From assembly GCF_041429795.1 (NCBI RefSeq), contig NZ_CP163424.1, positions 1,924,001 through 1,988,000 on the forward strand: a DNA stretch of 64,000 nucleotides. The letters are read 5' to 3'. A program made the translations under genes and the position numbers. Below the pieces are notes generated by a model. That model was not told the DNA's origin and did no database searches. It saw only the letters and a program-made list of their open reading frames with translations. This document shows positions 9,378 through 18,572 of this stretch, one piece after another (position 1 is the first letter of the stretch; each line of letters begins with the position of its first letter). The stretch is from Algimonas porphyrae (GTDB lineage Bacteria; Pseudomonadota; Alphaproteobacteria; Caulobacterales; Maricaulaceae).

Positions 9378-11363
9378 CTATTGCGGCGTGCTCCAGCCGC
9401 AGGTCTGACCGGTGTTCTGCTCTTCCAGATAGGTCATCAGGGGAGCGTAATATTCCAGAATGGCCGATCCATCCATATCACGCGTTCCCGTGAAGGCCTC
9501 GAGCGCATCCGGCCAGGGTTTGGACGAGCCCATCTCCATCATCGCATTGAATCGCTTGCCGACGTCTTCATTGCCGTAGACCGAACAGCGATGCAGCGGA
9601 CCGTCAAAACCGGCTTGGTCGCAGGCGGCCTTGTGGAATTGGTATTGAAGAATGTGCGCCAGAAAGTAGCGCATATAGGGCGTGTTGCCGGGAATATGGT
9701 ATTTGGCCCCGGCATCGAAGGCACCGTCAGGACGGTCATTCGGAGGACGAATACCCTGATATTCTGTCCGGAGTGCCCACCAGCCATCATTATATTCGGA
9801 CGGGCTGAGCGTTCCGTCAAACACCTGCCAGCGCCATTTATCGACCAGAAGGCCGAAGGGCAGGAAGGCGACCTTGTCCATGGCTGACCGCATCAGCAAC
9901 GCAATGTCGGCGTCCTCGCCGGGTACGTCGGCAGGATCCAGCAGCCCGATCTCGACCAGATATTCCGGCGTGATCGACAGAGCGATCATATCGCCAATAG
10001 CTTCGTGGAAGCCGTCATTGGCGCCGTCCTTGTAGAAAACGGGCTGATCCTTGTAGGCGCGCTGATAGATGTTGTGGCCGAGTTCGTGATGAACCGTATT
10101 GAAGTCCTCTCCGGTGACTTCGGTACACATCTTGATACGGATATCCTCTATGTCGTCGAGGTTCCAGGCCGAAGCGTGACACTGCACGTCCCGGTCTTCG
10201 GGCTTGGTGATCAGAGACCGTTCCCAGAACGTCTCGGGCATGGGGTCAAACCCCATGGAGACAAAAAAGTCGTCCGCAGTTTGAACCATCTTCAGCGCAT
10301 CATAATCCTGGGCTTCCAGAAGGGCCGTCGTATCGACCCCTTCGCCAGCCCCTTCGGGTGCGACCAGCTCATAGACATTGCCCCAGCTCTGCGCCCACAT
10401 ATTGCCAAGCAGATCGGCACGGATCGGCTGATCGAGCGGTACGACATCATCGCCATATTCGGCGTTCAGACCAGTGCGAACGTAGCAGTGTAGCTGATCG
10501 TAAAGCGGGCTCACCTGTCCCCAGAGTCGGTCGACTTCGGTCGCGAATTCATCCGCATCCATATCGTAACCCGCGCGCCAAAGGTTACCGGCATCGGCGT
10601 AACCCAGTTCCTGCGCGCCTTCATTGATGAGGCTGACCATACCGGAATAATCGTCGGCCATCGCATAGCTGTTGGACATGTTGCCAGGAACGGAGGCCGA
10701 CCCGATCAGCTGCGAGTGACCACTATTGTAAGGCATGGCCAGTGTTCGCCAACCGGACCAGACGGCTTCCAGAAGGTCAGGGTCACGCGCTTCGGCCATG
10801 AGGCGTACAGCCTGGAACTGTTCCAGCTCCCCATCTGCATCCTCGCCGATAATCGCTTCGGCTTTTGCCATCTGTGCGGCGGGCAATGTGAACTTGGCCG
10901 TGCCGTAAACGGCGTCCATACGCGACATAATCTCAGAGAGGTCCTGCGCGGCACCGGGGCGATCCGGGGCCGGGAAGTTGGAGCCGCGCTTGAGCATGTC
11001 GATCTTGCGACGCATATCATCCGGCAAGGTGACATCATTGAACCGCTTGGCTGCATTGGCTAGCCGGGTCGACAGCTCGGCCACTTCTGTGCCGACTTCG
11101 GCGACCATGGCATTCGTATCTTGCGTAATGAAGTTGGCCTGAACCCAGTAGATGCGGGCGGCGCGTAGGCTCAGATCGACAATATCCGCTTCGGCCTGTT
11201 GCAAAAACTCGCGTGCATCCTGGATCGTCGGACGGGCATCGACCGGCGTCGCGACCGTTACAGCCGGTTCCGCGTCCAGATCAGGCAAAGCCGGTTGCGA
11301 CTGCTGACAGCCGGCAAGCGTGAGGACGGCAAGGCAGGACGTGGCAAGAAAGAAATTTTTCAT
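9378..11363 (-). CDS. Peptidase family M2 (ACE-like) peptidyl-dipeptidase, predicted lipoprotein
   Basis: A 661-residue zinc metallopeptidase of family M2, the angiotensin-converting-enzyme family, which removes C-terminal dipeptides. The start at 11363 gives a classic lipoprotein signal with lipobox LAGC (Cys19), so it should be membrane-anchored in the periplasm. The zinc motif HELGH is at about residues 426-430, and the third ligand lies in the downstream EAIGD segment. Family landmarks such as NSGHSQ, KCTEV-like KMCTEV and YQFHKAACD are present. It is transcribed towards the PopA-like gene and diverges from hemH. An in-frame extension to 11531 would bury the signal peptide and is rejected. 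Confidence 0.93.
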   Translation of the reverse strand: MKNFFLATSCLAVLTLAGCQQSQPALPDLDAEPAVTVATPVDARPTIQDAREFLQQAEADIVDLSLRAARIYWVQANFITQDTNAMVAEVGTEVAELSTRLANAAKRFNDVTLPDDMRRKIDMLKRGSNFPAPDRPGAAQDLSEIMSRMDAVYGTAKFTLPAAQMAKAEAIIGEDADGELEQFQAVRLMAEARDPDLLEAVWSGWRTLAMPYNSGHSQLIGSASVPGNMSNSYAMADDYSGMVSLINEGAQELGYADAGNLWRAGYDMDADEFATEVDRLWGQVSPLYDQLHCYVRTGLNAEYGDDVVPLDQPIRADLLGNMWAQSWGNVYELVAPEGAGEGVDTTALLEAQDYDALKMVQTADDFFVSMGFDPMPETFWERSLITKPEDRDVQCHASAWNLDDIEDIRIKMCTEVTGEDFNTVHHELGHNIYQRAYKDQPVFYKDGANDGFHEAIGDMIALSITPEYLVEIGLLDPADVPGEDADIALLMRSAMDKVAFLPFGLLVDKWRWQVFDGTLSPSEYNDGWWALRTEYQGIRPPNDRPDGAFDAGAKYHIPGNTPYMRYFLAHILQYQFHKAACDQAGFDGPLHRCSVYGNEDVGKRFNAMMEMGSSKPWPDALEAFTGTRDMDGSAILEYYAPLMTYLEEQNTGQTCGWSTPQ

Positions 11364-11451
11364 CAGGGTCGCTCCGTTTGGCCCCGTTTGCGGATGCGTC
11401 GGGCCGTCTATTTGTCTATGTGGTTCGTAACCACCAAGGCCGGGTGATTCA

Positions 11452-12504
11452 ATGTCGCTTTCGCCCTCTATGGCCAAGGAATTGGAGAAACGCTTGCCCG
11501 ATCCGTCACCCATCGGCCTGATGATGGTCAATCTGGGAAGTCCGGACGCACCAACGGCTGACGCGACTCGCCGTTATCTGTTCGAATTTCTGCATGACTA
11601 CCGCGTTGTCGACACGTCGCGCTGGATCTGGTGTCCGATCCTGCACGGGATCATCCTGCGCATCCGTCCCGCCCGGTCGGCAAAAGCCTATGCCAGTATC
11701 TGGGGCGATCCGCAGGAAGAAGCTCCGCTGATCCGCATTACGCGCGATCAGGTCGCCGGGGTTCAGGCAAGGCTGGGCGAGCGTGTGATCGTTGAAACGG
11801 CCATGCGCTATGGCAATCCATCCATTCCCGACACGCTCGACCGTTTGATGGAACAAGGATGCCGCCAAATCGCCGTACTGCCGTTATATCCGCAATATGC
11901 CGGCGCGACGACCGCGTCCGTCTACGACAAGGTCGCCAAATCGCTTATCGGACAGTGGGACGTTCCGGAGCTCCGCTTTTTGCGCGACTATTATCGGGAG
12001 CCAGCCTTCATTGCAGCGTTGGCCGATAGCCTGTCGGATCATCTGGCGACGCTCGACTGGAAACCGGACCGTATCCTGACCTCCTATCACGGTTTGCCAC
12101 AGAGCTATGTCGACAAAGGGGATCCCTATCAACGCGAATGTCTGGAGACGACGGAATTGTTGCGGGCGCATACGGGCTATGACGCCACCTTGCTGCAATC
12201 GACTTTTCAGTCGCGGTTTGGCCCCAAGGCCTGGCTGCAGCCTTATACCGATAAGACGCTCGAAGCGCTGCCAGAGCAAGGTGTGAAGAAAGTTGCCGTC
12301 ATGATGCCGGGCTTCTCAGCTGACTGTCTGGAAACGCTCGAGGAAATCGCGATTGAGGCGGAAGAGAGTTTTCTCGAGGCGGGCGGAACCCATTTCACAG
12401 CCGTGCCATGCCTGAATGACCGGGCCGACCATATCGATCTTCTGGCCGATATTTCGCGACGTCGCCTACTCGGCGACTGGCTTGATGAGGTCGAAGAGTG
12501 CTGA
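11452..12504 (+). CDS. hemH: Ferrochelatase HemH
   Basis: A 350-residue ferrochelatase, which inserts Fe2+ into protoporphyrin IX in the last step of protoheme synthesis. The family N-terminus GLMMVNLGSPD, the YPQYAGATTAS segment and the active-site signature SYHGLPQSYVDKGDPY (catalytic His) are all seen, followed by the acidic metal-path motif FSADCLETLEEI. The start at 11452 is used; a second Met six codons later is possible. Its last 39 bp overlap the 3' end of the convergent P-loop gene. Confidence 0.95.
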   Translation: MSLSPSMAKELEKRLPDPSPIGLMMVNLGSPDAPTADATRRYLFEFLHDYRVVDTSRWIWCPILHGIILRIRPARSAKAYASIWGDPQEEAPLIRITRDQVAGVQARLGERVIVETAMRYGNPSIPDTLDRLMEQGCRQIAVLPLYPQYAGATTASVYDKVAKSLIGQWDVPELRFLRDYYREPAFIAALADSLSDHLATLDWKPDRILTSYHGLPQSYVDKGDPYQRECLETTELLRAHTGYDATLLQSTFQSRFGPKAWLQPYTDKTLEALPEQGVKKVAVMMPGFSADCLETLEEIAIEAEESFLEAGGTHFTAVPCLNDRADHIDLLADISRRRLLGDWLDEVEEC

Positions 12505-13107
12505 GCTATCGGTCGTCAGGATCGCGTCAGAGCCGATTATGCGGTCCGCGAGCGCGGCATAAGCATCCGCGCGAGAGCTTAGCAGCTCTGGATAGCACGC
12601 CATCAACGATTCGTTGGCACTGAGACCGTCCTGTAAGGCAAAATGTCCATTCCAGGCGAGCGGCTTGGGATGTGCGAAATATTGCGTTTTCAGTCGCTCA
12701 AGATGCTGGGGAGCCGCTTCGATATAGACGACATACCAGTCGTCTTTGAGCGACCTCAGGACGTCCTTATCTGTGTAGATTACGGATCCGGTAGTATCGA
12801 GCAGGGGGTTGCGTGCTTGCATCGTCAGGCTCTGCCGGGTTGCATCCGTTTCAAGCGCGATCGACTGTCGCTCCCGTTCTGCATAACCGTCACTATAGGG
12901 CTGGCCCTGCCAAGCGGCGAAGGCTGTCATGTCGGTTTCGCCCAGCGCGTCCCAGATCAGCCGGTCCACCTCGATCAGTGTGAAGTCGTAATCCGTCGCC
13001 AGCCGCATGCCGGAATAGCTTTTGCCGATATTGGACATGCCGATCAACGCCAGTCGCAATGTTCCGGCGGCATAGCGGCGATTAAACTCGGCGCGCGACA
13101 GTTTCAT
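12466..13107 (-). CDS. P-loop NTPase, shikimate-kinase-like, function unknown
   Basis: A 213-residue protein with a kinase-type P-loop, GMSNIGKS at residues 23-30 (GxxxxGKS), in the position expected for a small-molecule kinase of the shikimate/gluconate kinase fold. The nearby acidic EVDRLIWD segment could bind substrate or metal. No family-specific shikimate motifs are obvious, so the substrate is unknown. Its start overlaps the thrC stop by 4 bp (ATGA), so it is translated with thrC. Its 3' end runs 39 bp into convergent hemH. Such ATPase genes next to thrC are seen in related bacteria. Confidence 0.75.
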   Translation of the reverse strand: MKLSRAEFNRRYAAGTLRLALIGMSNIGKSYSGMRLATDYDFTLIEVDRLIWDALGETDMTAFAAWQGQPYSDGYAERERQSIALETDATRQSLTMQARNPLLDTTGSVIYTDKDVLRSLKDDWYVVYIEAAPQHLERLKTQYFAHPKPLAWNGHFALQDGLSANESLMACYPELLSSRADAYAALADRIIGSDAILTTDSSALFDLIKPVAE

Positions 13108-14459
13108 TCCAGGACGGAGGCAAGATGGCCGACGAGCGCGTCGAGGGTCGGTTCGATCGGCGTCACGCGCTTCTCTGTCTGATAGGCTCGAGCAAGCCGT
13201 TCGGGCATGCTGAGCGTTTCATCGATGATCTTTTCCAGGGAGTCGGCAAACTTCGCCGGATGTGCCGTCGCAACAGTCAGGAATGTCGCATCATCCGGAT
13301 GGAGATGCCGAAAGGCGAGTGTGCCCATATGCCCGACGGTCGTATGCGGACACATGAGATAACCGGTCTCCCTGTAATGCCGACGCAAATGTGCGGCTGT
13401 GGTGTCGTCATCAAAGGACACGCCCCAGCAGACACGGCGCAGCACCTCAAGATTCTGATCGAATAAGCTGAGAATACGAGGGAAATTATTCGGACGACCG
13501 ATATCCATCGCATTTGATAAGGTCGGGACGGATGGGCGCGGCCTGTATTCACCGACGACCAAGTAATCGACAAAGGGATCGTTGACATTGTGTGCCACGA
13601 TAAACCGGTCAATTGGTGCGCCCATCTGTTGGGCAATCAGCCCGCCTGTAAGATTGCCGAGATTTCCTGACGGGATGGATATGACCAGATCGCGCTCAGG
13701 ATAGGCGGCCTTGGCGTGAAGCGAGGCCCAGACATAATAGAAGCTTTGCGGGATCACGCGGCCGACATTGATGGAATTGGCGCTCATCAAATCGAAGCGC
13801 GCGCTGAGAGCCGGATCGGCAAAGGCGCCTTTTACCAAGGCCTGACAATCGTCAAATGTCCCTGTGACTGACAAGGTGTGCACATTGGAATTAGCCCCGC
13901 CAATCGTGCAGAGTTGCTGTTCCTGAACGGTTGAGACCCCGCCTTCCGGAAACAGGATAAAGACGTCCACCCCGTCTTGCCCCAGAAAAGCATCGCCAAT
14001 CGCGCCGCCAGTATCGCCGGAAGTCGCGACAAGGATCGTTCGTCTTTCGCCCGAGGCTTGCATCAGGCGGGAGGCAGCGCGGCCCATGAACCGGGCTGCG
14101 AAGTCCTTAAACGCCAAGGTCGGACCATGAAATAACTCAAGAAAGAAATGGTCGGACTGAGGCGGCATGGCGGGATCGAGCCGTTCTCCTGCGCTCGTCA
14201 CCATAGGCATGTCGTAACTATAGGCGTCGCGGCAAAGTGCGCGCAATGCGTCGGGGTCGAACAAACTATCCGTGAAATGCGCCGCAAGTTCAGCTGCGCA
14301 GTCCGCGAAACTCATTGCTCCCAGTGTTGCCATGCGGCTTGCCGGAATGTGCGGGATGACGTCTGGCATCCAGAGCCCACCATCGGGCGCAAGGCTGGCC
14401 AGGAGAGCATCGCCAAAGCGTGCAGCCATACCTGGATCAAGATGAGAGTGGTAAGTCAT
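13104..14459 (-). CDS. thrC: Threonine synthase ThrC
   Basis: A 451-residue PLP-dependent threonine synthase, converting O-phosphohomoserine to threonine. The PLP-lysine motif appears as HGPTLAFKDFAARF and the phosphate-binding loop as SGDTGGA. The later IPSGNLGN motif and the long C-terminal part are those of the class found in fungi and proteobacteria. It heads a two-gene unit with the P-loop gene (ATGA overlap). No attenuator or riboswitch was recognised upstream. Confidence 0.95.
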   Translation of the reverse strand: MTYHSHLDPGMAARFGDALLASLAPDGGLWMPDVIPHIPASRMATLGAMSFADCAAELAAHFTDSLFDPDALRALCRDAYSYDMPMVTSAGERLDPAMPPQSDHFFLELFHGPTLAFKDFAARFMGRAASRLMQASGERRTILVATSGDTGGAIGDAFLGQDGVDVFILFPEGGVSTVQEQQLCTIGGANSNVHTLSVTGTFDDCQALVKGAFADPALSARFDLMSANSINVGRVIPQSFYYVWASLHAKAAYPERDLVISIPSGNLGNLTGGLIAQQMGAPIDRFIVAHNVNDPFVDYLVVGEYRPRPSVPTLSNAMDIGRPNNFPRILSLFDQNLEVLRRVCWGVSFDDDTTAAHLRRHYRETGYLMCPHTTVGHMGTLAFRHLHPDDATFLTVATAHPAKFADSLEKIIDETLSMPERLARAYQTEKRVTPIEPTLDALVGHLASVLE

Positions 14460-14530
14460 GGGGCCAACCGCGTAGCGCGATCAGTTTGAATGACAAGAGG
14501 CTGAAGCCGGAATAATAGGAGACGCCAAGG

Positions 14531-15150
14531 CTAACCGGGGCGGACAGCGTGGGCCAGTATGTTGACCATTGTGGCATGGGCGGGCGTTTTGCCCGGATTG
14601 TGAATGCTATGCGGACGATCTGCCCGGTACCTCAATGTCTCTCCAACATTCAGAATCCAACGTTCCTCATCTACACGGACTTCAAGCTCGCCGGCCAGTA
14701 GAGTCAATTCTCTACCGACCCGTCCGGGTGCGGCGAACTGACCAGCTTCCCGCCAGCTTCGGCCCTGAAATCATAGACCTGAACGAACTGAACAGTTTCC
14801 AGCGCCCCGATGATGCGAAGCTCACACAGGCCGTCATCTGAAATGATGCGTGGAATGTCCTGAACCCTTGCGTGCTGTACCAGAGCCGTTTCGGTGGCGT
14901 CAGCCGCAAACATTGCTTCTACGCTTGTTCCGAGCGCTTGCGACAAGCGCGACAAGGTAGCGACAGTTGGATTGGATTCATTTTTTTCGATCTGACTGAT
15001 CATCGACTTGGCGACCCCGGACATGTCCGACAACTCCCCGAGCGACAGCTGATCAGCCTTGCGCAACCGTGCGATTGTCTCGCCGAGCTTACCAGACAGG
15101 GCTTCGGTCTGAGGACAGGGTTGGCGTTTGGATCGGGCTTTGCGGGGCAT
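14531..15150 (-). pseudogene. XRE-family HTH regulator with cupin domain, interrupted by a one-base frameshift
   Basis: The first frame (15150 to TGA at 14704-14706) encodes 148 residues: an HTH of the XRE/Cro type (about 24-80, including SGVAKSMISQIEKNESNP) and the start of a cupin. After a frame change near 14710 the minus strand continues in the -1/+2 frame with a good cupin C-terminus (GELEVRV, GETLRYRADRPHSI, HATMVNIL) to a TAG at 14531-14533. One inserted base near 14710 would restore a protein of about 205 residues. This is either a recent inactivation or a sequence error. It diverges from the sulfur operon, so it may once have regulated it; the XRE-cupin family typically senses small metabolites. 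Confidence 0.8.
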
Positions 15151-15251
15151 GACAGCTTTGTGAGTTTTTTTAGACTGGATGTTTCAAGGGTGTTCGATAT
15201 ATAGTACGCATCGTCCTTTCAAGAGAACCTATTTCATATAAAGTCCATGTG
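15151..15251. promoter_or_regulatory. Divergent control region between XRE-cupin regulator and sulfur operon
   Basis: About 100 bp separate the regulator start (15150) from cysG (15252). It is noticeably A+T-richer than the flanking genes and contains TATA-like hexamers around 15198-15206 that could serve as a -10 element for the rightward operon. I could not assign a confident -35 box or operator. Its promoter role is inferred from the divergent layout. Confidence 0.4.
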
Positions 15252-16631
15252 ATGCGTTACCTTCCTATCCATATCGACCTGCGCGGCAAGCGTGTTCTCG
15301 TCTTTGGCGGTGGTCCGGCTGCTCAGGCCAAGCTCCGTACCTTGGTCAAAACCGAAGCCGAACTGATTGTTGTATCGGGTAAACCAGACGCAGAAATCAG
15401 GCGCTGGGCCGAGCATGGGCGGCTCACCCTCACGGATCATGCGGACTTCACCAGCGCAACGCTGATCTATGCAGCCACGGAAGATCAGGATGAGAATCTG
15501 CGACTGGCCTTGCTAGCCCGCGAACACGGCATTCCCGTTAATGCGGCCGATCAACCCACCGGATGCGACTTCATTACGCCTGCCATTGTCGACCGCTCAC
15601 CGGTTGCCATATCGATCGGGACAGAAGGAACGAGTCCTGGTCTGGCCCGCGCTCTGAAGAGCGACTTGGAATCCCGCCTGCGCTCTGATCTCGGTCAGAC
15701 CGCGCAGACGATTAAGACGCTGCGAGACGCATTGAAGAATGAGGAGCCCGACATTGCCAAACGGCAGGCGCTCTGGGCTTCCGTTCTGGGGTCTGGTCTC
15801 GGCGATTTTGTTTCACTTGATGCGGAAATCGTCACACGTCGCTACGAAGAACGTCGCCCCGAAGGCCGACAGGAAACAAGCGACCGTACCGCGACCGGTC
15901 ATGTGCATATTGTCGGCGCCGGACCGGGCGATCCGGATCTTCTGACGATTGGCGCATTGCGGGTCATGCATAGTGCTGACGTCGTTGTTTACGATCGTCT
16001 AGTGAGTGACGAGGTTCTCTCGCTTTGCCGTCGCGAAGCTGATTTCATCTATGTCGGCAAAGTGCCAGGCGGCGCGTCGACACGACAGGACAAAATCAAT
16101 CAGATCATCGTCGAGAAGGCTCTGGCAGGGCATTCGGTCGTGCGCCTTAAGAGCGGCGATCCGCTGGTATTCGGACGCGCGGAAGAAGAGTTCGTCTCCC
16201 TTGATGCAGCTGGCGTTGATTTCACCATCCATCCTGGAATTACAGCGGCCACGGCTGCGGCGGCGTCGCTGCGACATTCGCTTACAGTCCGGGGGGAGAA
16301 TACCGCCGCAACTCTGGCCACAGGACATGACGAGAACGGCTTTGCAGAACTTGACTGGACAGCTCTGGCTCGACTGAACGCGCGCGCCACCATCTATATG
16401 GGCTTGCGCGCCGCCCGCTTCATCCAGGGGCGCCTGATGCTGCATGGCGCCAATCCGGACACGCCCGTTTCCATCGTCGAGAACGCGTCGCGGCCTGACG
16501 AAATCATACTCGAGAGCACGATCGGCGCATTGCCGGACGATCTGAAGGCCGGAGGCATCAAAGGCCCTGCCGTGCTGATGATCGGCTACGCCCGCCGTTC
16601 GGCCGCAAAATCGCTGAAAGCAGCGTCATGA
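15252..16631 (+). CDS. cysG: Siroheme synthase CysG (precorrin-2 dehydrogenase/ferrochelatase plus uroporphyrinogen methyltransferase)
   Basis: A 459-residue multifunctional enzyme that makes siroheme, the cofactor of the sulfite reductase encoded downstream. The N-terminal NAD-binding part (about 1-200) has RVLVFGGGPAA and the TEGTSPGLAR segment. The C-terminal SUMT part (about 215-455) has VGAGPGDPDLLT, VVYDRLVS, RLKSGDPLVFGR and PGITAA. The ATG at 15252 is preferred over the GTG one codon earlier. It is first in the cysG-DUF2849-cysI-cysH unit, and its stop overlaps the next start (ATGA). Confidence 0.95.
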   Translation: MRYLPIHIDLRGKRVLVFGGGPAAQAKLRTLVKTEAELIVVSGKPDAEIRRWAEHGRLTLTDHADFTSATLIYAATEDQDENLRLALLAREHGIPVNAADQPTGCDFITPAIVDRSPVAISIGTEGTSPGLARALKSDLESRLRSDLGQTAQTIKTLRDALKNEEPDIAKRQALWASVLGSGLGDFVSLDAEIVTRRYEERRPEGRQETSDRTATGHVHIVGAGPGDPDLLTIGALRVMHSADVVVYDRLVSDEVLSLCRREADFIYVGKVPGGASTRQDKINQIIVEKALAGHSVVRLKSGDPLVFGRAEEEFVSLDAAGVDFTIHPGITAATAAAASLRHSLTVRGENTAATLATGHDENGFAELDWTALARLNARATIYMGLRAARFIQGRLMLHGANPDTPVSIVENASRPDEIILESTIGALPDDLKAGGIKGPAVLMIGYARRSAAKSLKAAS

Positions 16632-16924
16632 GCACGTTGAAACACAAAGGAAAAGGCCCGCAAGCCATGACCGCGAACGAGCTCCGCTCCGGGTTGAATG
16701 TGTGGATGACGGCCGATTACGAGTGGTCGCGCGACTATACGGACGCGCTGCTGACCGAGGACGAAACGGTCATCGCCAAGATGGACGCCGTCGCCAAGGC
16801 CGCCGAGCGCTTCAACGAAGTGGTCGGCGCCTATTTCATCGACACGGTGGAGGGGAAGCCGACGCGTTACCGCGAACGCTTCCGCACGCACGGCCCGACT
16901 TATGACACGGCGGAGCTGATCTAA
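16628..16924 (+). CDS. DUF2849 protein associated with sulfite reductase
   Basis: A 98-residue DUF2849 protein. The family is found almost only between cysG and the sulfite reductase gene and is thought to assist that enzyme, but its role is not proven. Visible features are the conserved NVWMTADYEWS start region and an acidic, alanine-rich middle. It overlaps cysG by 4 bp and ends one base before cysI. From here codon use becomes markedly more G+C-rich at third positions than in cysG, a shift that continues into cysI. Confidence 0.85.
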   Translation: MSTLKHKGKGPQAMTANELRSGLNVWMTADYEWSRDYTDALLTEDETVIAKMDAVAKAAERFNEVVGAYFIDTVEGKPTRYRERFRTHGPTYDTAELI

Positions 16925-16925
16925 G

Positions 16926-18572
16926 ATGTACCGTTACGATGAATTCGACCAGGAGTTCGTGGAATCCCGGGTCGCACAGTTCCGCGACCAAGTGGAACGC
17001 CGCCTGGACGGACGGCTGAGCGAGACGGAGTTCCGCCCGCTGCGCCTGATGAACGGACTCTACCTGCAGCTCCACGCCTACATGCTGCGCGTGGCCGTGC
17101 CCTACGGCACGCTGCGAAGTGAGCAGCTGCGAATGCTCGCCCATCTCGCTGACACATATGACAAGGGCTATGGCCATGTCACGACGCGCCAGAACATGCA
17201 GTATAACTGGCCGAAACTGGGCGACGTGCCCCACATGCTGGCCGATCTCGCCAGTGTCGAGATGCACGCCATCCAGACCAGTGGGAACTGCATCCGCAAC
17301 GTGACCTGCGATCCCTATGCCGGTGCCGCTGGCGACGAGATCGAGGATCCGCGGCCCATGGCGGAGCTGATCCGGCAATGGTCCATGCTCCACCCGGAAT
17401 TTTCCTTCCTTCCGCGCAAATTCAAGATCGCCGTGACCGGTGCGCCGACCCATGACCGCGCCATGGTGCGCGCGCACGACATAGGCATCGAGATCGTGCG
17501 CAACGCGGCGGGCGAGACGGGCTACCACATCATCGTCGGCGGCGGTCTGGGCCGCACGCCCGTCATCGGACAGACGCTGCGCGCCTTTCTGCCCAAGGCC
17601 GATCTGCTGCCCTACCTGGAAGCGACGATGCGGGTCTACAATCGCTTCGGGCGGCGCGACAACAAGTATAAGGCGCGGATCAAGATCCTCGTCCGCGAGA
17701 CTGGGATCGAGGACTTCACGCGTCTGGTGGAAGAGGAATTCGCCGCGCTCGAGCCGAGCGACATCGCCGTCGGGCGGGAGGAGCTGGACCGGATCGCGGC
17801 CTATTTCGCTCCGCCCGAATATCGGAACGACATCAAGGCGTTCGACCTGTCGGCTCAGCCTGAAGGCTTCCGGAAGTGGGTCGACACCAATGTCGTTCCG
17901 CACAAGCAAAACGGCTACGCCATCGTCAATATCAGCCTGAAGGACCCGGAGCGTGCACCCGGAGACATCACGGCGGAGCAGATGCGCGCCGTCGCTGATC
18001 TGGCCGATGCCCATAGCTTCGGTGAAGTTCGCACCACCCATCAGCAGAATATGGTACTTGCTCATGTGCGTCAGGATCATTTGCGCGCTTTGTGGGACGA
18101 GTTGGTCAAAGCAGGGCTGGAAGACGCTAATATCAACCTCATCGGCGATATCATCTGCTGCCCCGGCATGGACTTCTGTGCGCTGGCAACCGCGCGGTCC
18201 ATTCCCGTTGCACAGGCGATCGCAAACCGGTTCGATGATCATGCCCGCCAGCAGGCGATCGGTGAGATGCAGATCAAGATTTCCGGCTGCATCAATGCCT
18301 GTGGTCATCACCATGTCGGACATGTCGGGATTCTCGGGCTGGAGAAGGCTGGAGTCGAATTCTACCAAGTCACGCTCGGCGGAGACGCGACGCAGACCGC
18401 CACGATCGGCGACAAGATGGGCGCGGGCTTCTCGCAGGAGGAGCTCGTCGATGGCATCGAACGAATCGTCAATTTCTACCTGGACCAGCGAGAGCAGGGC
18501 GAGCGCTTCCTCGACACCTACCGTCGTATCGGAACACCCGCATTCAAGGAGGCGCTTTATGCCAAAGCTTAA
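16926..18572 (+). CDS. cysI: Siroheme-dependent nitrite/sulfite reductase (assimilatory)
   Basis: A 548-residue hemoprotein that reduces sulfite to sulfide (six electrons) using siroheme and a [4Fe-4S] cluster. The two ferredoxin-like halves and the cluster ligands are present: C411-X5-C417 and, 37 residues on, C455-X3-C459 in ISGCINACGHHH. Position after cysG and DUF2849 and before cysH favours sulfite over nitrite as substrate. The 5' part up to about 17990 has much higher GC3 than the rest (hand counts of 41 codons: about 80% versus 56%), suggesting recombination inside the gene. It overlaps the next gene by 14 bp. Confidence 0.92.
   Translation: MYRYDEFDQEFVESRVAQFRDQVERRLDGRLSETEFRPLRLMNGLYLQLHAYMLRVAVPYGTLRSEQLRMLAHLADTYDKGYGHVTTRQNMQYNWPKLGDVPHMLADLASVEMHAIQTSGNCIRNVTCDPYAGAAGDEIEDPRPMAELIRQWSMLHPEFSFLPRKFKIAVTGAPTHDRAMVRAHDIGIEIVRNAAGETGYHIIVGGGLGRTPVIGQTLRAFLPKADLLPYLEATMRVYNRFGRRDNKYKARIKILVRETGIEDFTRLVEEEFAALEPSDIAVGREELDRIAAYFAPPEYRNDIKAFDLSAQPEGFRKWVDTNVVPHKQNGYAIVNISLKDPERAPGDITAEQMRAVADLADAHSFGEVRTTHQQNMVLAHVRQDHLRALWDELVKAGLEDANINLIGDIICCPGMDFCALATARSIPVAQAIANRFDDHARQQAIGEMQIKISGCINACGHHHVGHVGILGLEKAGVEFYQVTLGGDATQTATIGDKMGAGFSQEELVDGIERIVNFYLDQREQGERFLDTYRRIGTPAFKEALYAKA

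Noticed and set aside
11420-11434. Small inverted repeat in the hemH/M2-peptidase divergent region as an operator
   Set aside because: Six-base arms with a 3-base centre are common by chance, and no partner regulator is nearby.
17953-18558. Upstream in-frame extension of the DUF934-CysH protein
   Set aside because: It lies entirely inside cysI in another frame; the ATG at 18559 has a strong AAGGAGG site and begins the DUF934 domain.
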